64,000 nucleotides of DNA from Magnolia sinica (taxonomy: Eukaryota; Streptophyta; Magnoliopsida; Magnoliales; Magnoliaceae), in assembly GCF_029962835.1 (NCBI RefSeq), contig NC_080588.1:68044501-68108500 (forward strand), given 5' to 3'. The position numbers and the translations under genes are program-made. Of the stretch, positions 56,741 through 64,000 are shown one piece after another. Position 1 is the first letter of the stretch, and each line of letters begins with the position of its first letter. Below the pieces are notes generated by a model. That model did no database searches. It saw only the letters and a list, made by a program, of their open reading frames with translations, and was not told the origin of the DNA.

Positions 56741-57599
56741 TCAAGAAAGATTCGGTTTGCATGGATTTAGTTATTTTTGCAGGGTTGGAATTTTCGAGAG
56801 CTTCTTCTTTTTTATTGGTACACTCTTTTTCCTGAAAAATCAATGGGAATGGTTGCATCTCTCGAAATGATGGGGGGTTTGGATATTAGCTTTGGTTGAC
56901 TTCGTTGCTGTTATCAAAGGAATGCTATTTTACTGATCACGGGGTGAAAACAGAAGGGAGAAAGGAAAGTAGTTTGTGGGTCTACCTGAAATCATAGTAC
57001 TTGTGGCACTCTGCAGTCCACTATGGTCAAACTCTGGTAAGGACAATTAATCCCGTGGGTGCTATCATGGACAATCCATGTTGTGGACAATCCATGTTGT
57101 GAAAATCCTGCTGATTGGTCTATCTGGTATGGCACACTGTAGTCGCAATCTTCCTTCAAAACTAAAAAGGCCAATCTTTTTTGTGATCATAAAAAACAGT
57201 TTCTTTTGTGATTTTCATACCATCAGCAGTTCGTTTGGGGTCTGCCAGCTGAAATGGTTCTGATTCCCAGGTGTGCAATTTACAAATGGTCTGCAGGATA
57301 TGCCCATGGACTGCTACATCCTTCCTCACGAAGGATTTTCTTTTGATAAGTATTCCTTGTAAAAGATGATGGTGGTTACACTGACTTTTTCTCAGGGAAA
57401 CGAAAGGAGTGTCTGGCTTCAACAGCTCACTTATGGTGTTTTTGGACTGGGCAATCATCAATATGAGCATTTCAATAAGGTACACATTTACCTGGTTTGA
57501 GTTCATTGCTTTCTTCTGTTTCGTATCATTTGACAATACACTTTTTGAAACAGATTTCAAAAGTGGTGGATGAGGTACTTAATGAACAGGGTATGCACT

Positions 57600-60440
57600 A
57601 TTTATACATCCATTTTCACTGCTTGTATGATTGGGAGATATCCAATACTTTGATGTGTAATCATAAGCAATCTTTCAAGAGTTTTTTTCATACATCATCT
57701 TATCCCTGCCATAATATTTTTAGTACACAACTAAGCTGATCGTAGACAACTGTTTTGGGTTTAAGGTACTAATGCCTGGTCCTATCATATTTATACGTAT
57801 ATGTGTACTACATATCAGGAGGTCCAGTGCACATGAGATCAATGCTTCTTAACAACCTGCCTCCAGCTGGAAATGAGAAGCCTTGAGAAATGAATCATGC
57901 TCCTTTGCTGGAAACTATCAGATTTTGAGAAGGATATATGGCTAGGTCGAATGGGAGAGTTGGCGCATATCATTCTCACTGGGATCAGAAGAGGCTGGCC
58001 TTTTTGAAGAGCGTAGGCATGATAATAATTTACTACAATGAAGGAGGATGCCAAGTGTACATTTGTTGAGATCTCTACTGAATTCGAGTACCTCTTTACG
58101 CAATCTTCCCTAAAATTGAGTCAAATTATGAAGGCTAGATACATTTCAGTGGTATGGTTCAGACTCTGATGGAATGGTGTGTTCAAAAGATGTAATGTTA
58201 TGTGCCCTATAACGAAGGTCATATATAGTTGAATCCTTAATAGTGATTTTTTATTCATCCTATGTGTAAGAAATGAGAGAAAACAAAAAAGCAGGGACAC
58301 ATCATACTCCGTCTTCAAAAGTCACTATCAATTAGCTCTGGTTTGGACATTCATTTGATGGTTACTGATACTAAGGTGAGTACTGATGCATGAAATGATA
58401 GCTAGAAACACGGGTTTTGGGGGAACAAAAAGAGAAAAAAAAACAGGATAAATGCACAAGAGACTTGTAAGAAGCAATAGGGAGGATTCTAGTGGAAATT
58501 TGAAGTTTGTTTCCCTTGACTGTTTCTTCAGGAACATGTTTTGCCTGTGTGCCCCAAATGCTCTGTTGTGCTTGTGTCAAGTGGTCAGCTGGTCAAGCTT
58601 TTTTGTGGGATGAAATAAATGAAGCTTTAAGCGATCAATGGATATCAGATTATTTTGATGGATAGATAAGCAACTCACAGTCCATTTGCCATGATTGTGC
58701 CATCAAAGCTCTTGATTGGAGTGTTAATAACCCTAATTAATCTTGTCATGGCTGTTTTGTTCTATCGACCTGATCATTTCACCTGGTCTCATGTTCATGT
58801 CCGCCACAAATGATATATGGAACTTTTAATCAGTGTTTTGAGGTGGAAGCCTAATATAGTTATGTGGATTGATTAATAGATTTACACCAATATTATTGTG
58901 AGAGTATTATTCCTTGTTGCAATCAATGGGAAGAGGTGACCACCCAACTTAACTAGAGAATGCTATGGGAGGAAGACTTTTGGTTATCAAACCTTAATGG
59001 CTTGCTCTTGGATATATGCTATATAGGCCAAAACCTTGGAGCTCAATATCTGTTCAGATTGTTGTCTGGTTGTTAGCTAAATCTGTAACCTTTGTCCTTC
59101 CTATTCATGAAAGTGAGTAAAAAAACAACTGTTCTGAATCCCTCAGTTACTTGAGCAGTTGCCTTGGTCAGAATCATAAAAGGGAACGATTCAATTCAAC
59201 ACCACTAATGATGCAAAGTAAGTAGAAAGCTGTTCTCGTTGTGAGAAAGAGGCGATTGGCTATAGTATGTTGAAACTTTTATTGTATGATGTTTTTAAAG
59301 TTGATACTAGCGGTGGATTTCCCTAATAGAATTCGGTTCCTTCACGAGAAGCAACTATGCATCGACACTTCTGCAAATTTGTTGTTCCATTGGCTGCAAT
59401 GGCCATAAACCAAGGCTTCCCTTTGCAACTCAGACCACTTTGCAGTTCATTGACTTGCATGTAGCTAGATGGAAAGTAAGCTAAGTTGTATGCTGGTTTT
59501 GGAAATCTCATATCTACTATGTGGTGAAGATGGATCGAACTTTTGGACGCACCAAGTAGCATCTCGGATTATGACATCTATCATTTGAATTGATCCCTTA
59601 GCTGTTAACTAGTCTACTCAAACTTGATGACTTGTAAGGGGGTTCCTATTCCAAGTATGAGAACCTCCTGTTGCAGACTACTGGTAGGGGGAAAAGGAAA
59701 GAAAATTCATGTTGTAGACTATTTTTCTGAAAAGTTGAACTTAATTTTCAAAATTGGTCTTGGTTTATGAGCGTTGGAAAGTCATATGTAACCAGAAAGG
59801 ATTTGTTCCCACCTAGACTTTTTGTATCGTTAATATCGTATTCTCTTGCTAAGATTTTGATTTATGTCAAGTTGGAGGTGCTTTGTCATGTTTTCATATA
59901 GTAAAATGGCTACAACTTTCATATATTTTTAGTGGTGGACCTGGACATGAGACCAGATGAAATGATTGAGTCAAGGACTTTTGAGTAGCCATTTCATGAG
60001 AAAGAAGTTATTAGCTCTCCAATCTAGTGCTTTGGTAGCATAATCTTGATTTGCGTACCGTTTGCACATTTCAATCCATGAGAATGTATTTGTGGCACCC
60101 TTCAAAAAAGAGAATGCATTTATGGTCTCTTATATATGATGAAAAGCTCTAGCGGACCATCTCATTGCAAGTGAATTGAAGTATTTATCATTTGGAAATT
60201 GGAAGTTATCAGACTACTTGTGCCGTTGACATTTATAACTGATGAAGAACTTTCTGTTGATACGATTGTCTTTTGAGAGATCACTTTGGGAACTATTCAT
60301 TGAGAGGTCGACCTCATTAGAGAAGTTTACAAAGGGCATGGTGGGTATGCAAGGGATTCATTGCTGACTAGTTGCACAAGATTGTTGAACTTCATTGCTA
60401 GCATTGCCTTAAATAAAAATTTGAAAAAAGGTGCCCCAAT
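57600..60440 (+). other. Large intron of the reductase relic, no feature recognised
   Basis: AT-rich intronic sequence with no MITE cores and no exon of the family found on the plus strand. The open frames on both strands lack recognisable motifs. Confidence 0.5.
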
Positions 60441-60454
60441 TACCGAGCAAAGCT

Positions 60455-60559
60455 ATTTGTACATTAGTTGAACTATATGCACAAAACTGATTTGTACATT
60501 AGTTGAACTATATGCACAAAACCGATTTGTACATTAGTTGAACTATATGCACAAAACTG
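60455..60559 (+). repeat. 35-bp minisatellite, three copies
   Basis: The unit ATTTGTACATTAGTTGAACT with its following 15 bases starts at 60455, 60490 and 60525. The copies differ at one or two bases. Confidence 0.85.
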
Positions 60560-60964
60560 CCAAGTACTAGAATAAATTTCAGCATATGAATTTCAATATA
60601 AGAACAATTTTCGGTGAGGGATGAATATGGACGAGGACGAAGATGGGGAATGGATTTTAGTCAAGTGACCATAGAAATTGAGGCATTGGAGGCCATTCTC
60701 TGCACATATGTATATCATACATTCATCCATGCATGCATACATAATTATGAAGACATAAATTTTTTTAATTAAACATTTTTTTCATAAATTTTAAAACTTC
60801 AAAATTTATTTTTTATTAAAAAATGCAAAAAATCACTCGTCGATATCCATCCATAAAAAGAAAACATTAATAAGTTTTGCATGAAACAATATGATTATTT
60901 TTTAAAATAAAACTTTTTTTTCATTTTTGAAATTTTAAATATTCAAAAATTGAAGAGTGGTCGA

Positions 60965-61390
60965 AATCCACTAAACTAGATCCCCAAAACATTTTTTATT
61001 TTTTATTTTTTCCTTAGATTTACTCACGTTGGCCCCATTTCCCAATTTTTCTCATGGATTGAGGGATTTGATTCACAAAATTAGAAGAGGAATGGTAGAA
61101 ATCTGCTCCCTAACTAAAATCCACTAAACTAGATCCCCAAAACATTTTTTATTTTTTATTTTTTCCTTAGATTTACTCACGTTGGCCCCATTTCCCAATT
61201 TTTCTCATGGATTGAGGGATTTGATTCACAAAATTAGAAGAGGAATGGTAGAAATCTGCTCCCTAACTAAAATCCACTAAACTAGATCCCCAAAACATTT
61301 TTTATTTTTTATTTTTTCCTTAGATTTACTCACGTTGGCCCCATTTCCCAATTTTTCTCATGGATTGAGGGATTTGATTCACAAAATTAG
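60965..61390 (+). repeat. 153-bp tandem repeat, about 2.8 copies
   Basis: Units begin AATCCACTAAACTAGATCCC at 60965, 61118 and 61271. The third stops at ACAAAATTAG (61390). The copies appear identical over long stretches, indicating recent amplification or conversion. They have no coding potential. Confidence 0.88.
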
Positions 61391-61979
61391 TGCTCAAAAG
61401 ACATTCCCCACAAAAAAAAAAAAGAAGATTTTCCATTTAAAAAATAGAAATAAAAATCTTCATTTATTGATTTTGGTGCACTGAGCTTTTGCGATTTATT
61501 TCCCAAATGTGAGATCCGATCCACCAAGAAATGTGATGAAATGCCGAAATTCCAAAAAAAGTCAAGTTTCCTTCTTTTAAAAAAAAATAAAATAAATTCC
61601 TTTCTCAAATTTCTACAATTTACACACGTTGTCTCAAGAGGGTTTTCGACTTACAAGCAGACTGCTGGTATTTATATGGAGTTTTTGGTGGTATTTTTCA
61701 TGTATCGCCCATGTATCGATACATAGTGATGTGATGTGTCAGCGATATTTCGCTAATGCTTGGAATTTTTAAGAATTTTTGTGTTATCGGTATCGCCAAG
61801 CTAGCAATTTTATCTCCTGGGGCAAGTAAAGGGTTCATGAGATTTCTGTATGAATAATATCATAATATACATTTGTGTGGGTGGATTGGTGGGTGGGAAA
61901 TGATTCTATGGTAACATCTTCCCTTTGTGGGTGGGGGTGTACTCCCAGGGTAACATTTTCGCTGAAATTACAGTGAATT

Positions 61980-62390
61980 TTTTTGGTGGACCCCACCCTG
62001 ATGTATCTATGACATCCACTCCGACCATTAGATGCTCCCTGGCTCGTTTAGCCATGGGCCCAAAATTCAGAGCAATGCATGGCTTAGGTGGGCTACACAA
62101 CAAGAAACAGTTGAGGGGGGATGCCCACTCTTGATTTTACAAAGGGCCCACCATATGTGTATATGCCATCCAATCCATTCACCTGAAGCATCTGCCCCGG
62201 ATGAAGGGATCCCATGCCCATCAGGTTTGTTTTGACACTTTGGTGGATCCCATTTGAAATCAATGGTGGGTGCTGCCTGCTTCTTGCCGCACAGCCTACT
62301 TGAGTTTTGGGTCACTGGCCAAATGATCCTGGGCAATATAATAGATGGGTTGGATATCGTCAACACATCGGGGTGGGCCCCACAAAAACC
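61980..62390 (+). repeat. MITE-core copy in the reductase-relic intron
   Basis: From TTGGTGGACCCCACCCTGAT to CATCGGGGTGGGCCCCACAA. The two arms are complementary over the outer part. The element ends are not resolved. Confidence 0.55.
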
Positions 62391-63754
62391 ATTACCACTG
62401 CAATTTTGTTGGTAATTTACCATGGAATTATTTCCCTACGCCCTAGCGTGAAATTCACTTTATGTTGAATGCTTTGCCAGCAGTGCCTACGGTTTTTTAC
62501 TTTCTTATTTTTATAAATAAAGTTGCTCCAATGACGGAGCAAAACTAATTGCACACTGCTTGAACTGCATTGATAGCAGTGCCTTATATTGATATATAAA
62601 GAAAAAAAAATGCTCCGACAGCTGGGTGATAAGGCGGGATATTCTTCTTTATGATACGGAATCATCTGCAAATATTTGATCAAATTTTGCAGTTGCTGGG
62701 TTTCCAGAATATGACAGGGATGTTATACAGTTGATTTTGTATCTTTTTAAGAGTTAAGATCTTTCCCATGAACACGCAATGAGATTATTCATGAAGTCCC
62801 TATGATAGGTGCGAAGCGTCTCATTCCAGTGGGTTTTGTTGATGATGATCAATGTATTGAAGATGACTTTACTGATTGGTAGGCAATGCTCCCATGTTTT
62901 ACATTTTTTTGGTTCCCTTACTGTTTTGCCTTTCTAGCTGCTCAGGTAAGATGTGGGTCATTGATGGAGGGATGCTTTTACTTGTGGTTGTTGCTTCACA
63001 CATTAACTTAAAACTTTTTTATTCTTCTAGGTGAGAGTTACTCTGGCTTGAATTGGATCAGATACTCCGAGATGAGGATGATGCTACAACAGTCTCTACT
63101 CCTTATGCTGCTTGAGTTCCCGAATATTGGCTAGTGATTCATCATCCCACAATTTCAGCTTGGGAGGATAAATATGCAAACGTGGCAAACGGTAATGCTG
63201 TATTTGATATTCACCATCTGCGCAGGTATGTTGGGGCACATACATATTGCAATTTATATGTGAAATGACTGTCTTCTCTCATTTATAAATTCCAGTCGTT
63301 AATGTTACTCTGTTCTTTACCTGAAGAGCTAATGTTGCCGTTCAAAGGGAGCTCCATAAGCCTGATTCTGACCGCTGTTGCATACATCTGGAGTTTGACA
63401 TAACGGGCACTGGCCTTATGTAAGTTTGCACCCGCCTTATTAATTGAATTACTTTATGGACTCTTTCATAATCTCCACATTGCATGCTAGCATTAAATCA
63501 TGTGTCCTGCATCAAATAGTCTCGTCTCAAAAGGGGTGGGGATACCATCATGTGTCTTTTTTAAAATTAAAAAAAAAAGATAAAAAAGAAAGGGAATTAT
63601 ACAAAAACTACCTACTAAAGAATTTACATTCCCATACCTTTTTCAAAATGGATTTCAATAAGCTACCCCATTAATTTAAGTAATTATCATTGGAGTACCT
63701 TCTGTTAGATTTCTTAAAGGAAGTTGAGGTTGGCTGTATGAGCAAAGTGGTTGG

Positions 63755-64000
63755 CAGCTCAAATGGGCCTCACCGTGATGTTTATGTGAAATCCACTCTA
63801 ACCACTAGGTGTTTTACCCTGTGTTAGGCCTAGAGCCCAAAAATAGCCTCATCCGTGATTTAGGTAGACCAAAAATAGCCTCATCCGTGATTTAGGTAGA
63901 CTACATGATTGGAAACACTGTACAAGGCAATGTTCACCTTCCAAATTGTTTCCCTTGGTGTGGCCCACCTGAATCATGGACGGGCCTATTTTTGGGCCCC
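63755..64000 (+). repeat. Left part of a MITE core, cut by the window end
   Basis: Starts near ATGGGCCTCACCGTGATG. It contains a perfect 32-bp tandem duplication (CCAAAAATAGCCTCATCCGT at 63837 and 63869) and reaches the right-arm motif TGGTGTGGCCCACCTGA near the window edge. Confidence 0.55.

Larger units (their letters stand above)
56387..63419 (+). pseudogene. NADPH-cytochrome P450 reductase relic (N-terminal half)
   Basis: Recognisable exons: 56387-56698 (membrane anchor, PGKTKVTVFFGT), 57396-57479 ([20 protein letters not shown]), 57554-57590 (ISKVVDEVLNEQ), 62809-62878 ([20 protein letters not shown]), 63031-63225 (ELDQILRDEDDATTVSTPYA) and 63327-63419 ([17 protein letters not shown]). 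The normal enzyme passes electrons from NADPH through FAD and FMN to P450s at the ER. Lesions: no in-frame Met before the anchor; the FMN-loop residues after FFGT read RPRE instead of the usual QTGT; the roughly 60 residues between FAK and GNER are missing; TGA at 63032-63034; TGA at 63113-63115; a suspect last donor. The next family exon is not seen before 64000. It is best read as a dead duplicate; an annotator might wrongly call short proteins here. Confidence 0.87.

Noticed and set aside
57271-57296. Possible trace of the missing reductase exon (TTTACAAATGGTCTGCAG resembles the FYKW region)
   Set aside because: The match is only about 15 bases, out of frame and without flanking similarity, so it could be chance.
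60965-61390. CRISPR-like array
   Set aside because: Units are directly tandem with no unique spacers, in a plant nuclear intron.

Overview
The window is nuclear DNA of a flowering plant. It contains four protein-coding loci with plant-type introns (GT..AG, up to 9 kb), a Ty1/copia LTR retrotransposon, tRNA-derived SINEs, many (TA)n microsatellites and several families of short inverted-repeat elements (MITEs). A core beginning near GTGGGCCCCACCATGATGTA recurs more than twenty times. A magnoliid-type woody angiosperm is a reasonable guess from this repeat style, but the taxon is inferred and not proven.

Layout. 3-9069 (+): receptor-like cytoplasmic kinase of the RLCK-VI / ROP-binding type, seven visible exons, start codon left of the window. 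9070-26950: intergenic, with minisatellites, a roughly 2.9-kb tandem segmental duplication (10341-16254), MITEs and two SINE insertions. 26955-27946: five CACGTG boxes and a TATA box in front of 28014-38363 (+), a two-exon CER2-like BAHD protein interrupted by a 9,045-bp MITE-filled intron. 40212-49780 (-): three-exon plastid-type fructose-1,6-bisphosphatase of the non-redox (cpFBPII) form. Its second intron contains a complete but dead copia element (41428-47182) in opposite orientation. A MITE lies 167 bp upstream of its ATG. 49781-56386: MITEs, a hAT-like element and a SINE. 56387-63419 (+): decayed NADPH-cytochrome P450 reductase with lost exons, an altered FMN loop and two nonsense codons. 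The window ends in another MITE half.

The genes do not form a pathway cluster. They are unrelated neighbours: signalling kinase, wax elongation factor, carbon metabolism enzyme and P450 electron donor relic. What unites the window is repeat biology. One MITE family always sits against (TA)n runs. Another has GGACGCGGATTGCG-type ends with 9-10-bp target duplications and is probably Mutator-like. Both carry similar internal sequence, and both lie mostly in introns and promoters. All junctions and similarities were read by eye; no alignment or database search was run.
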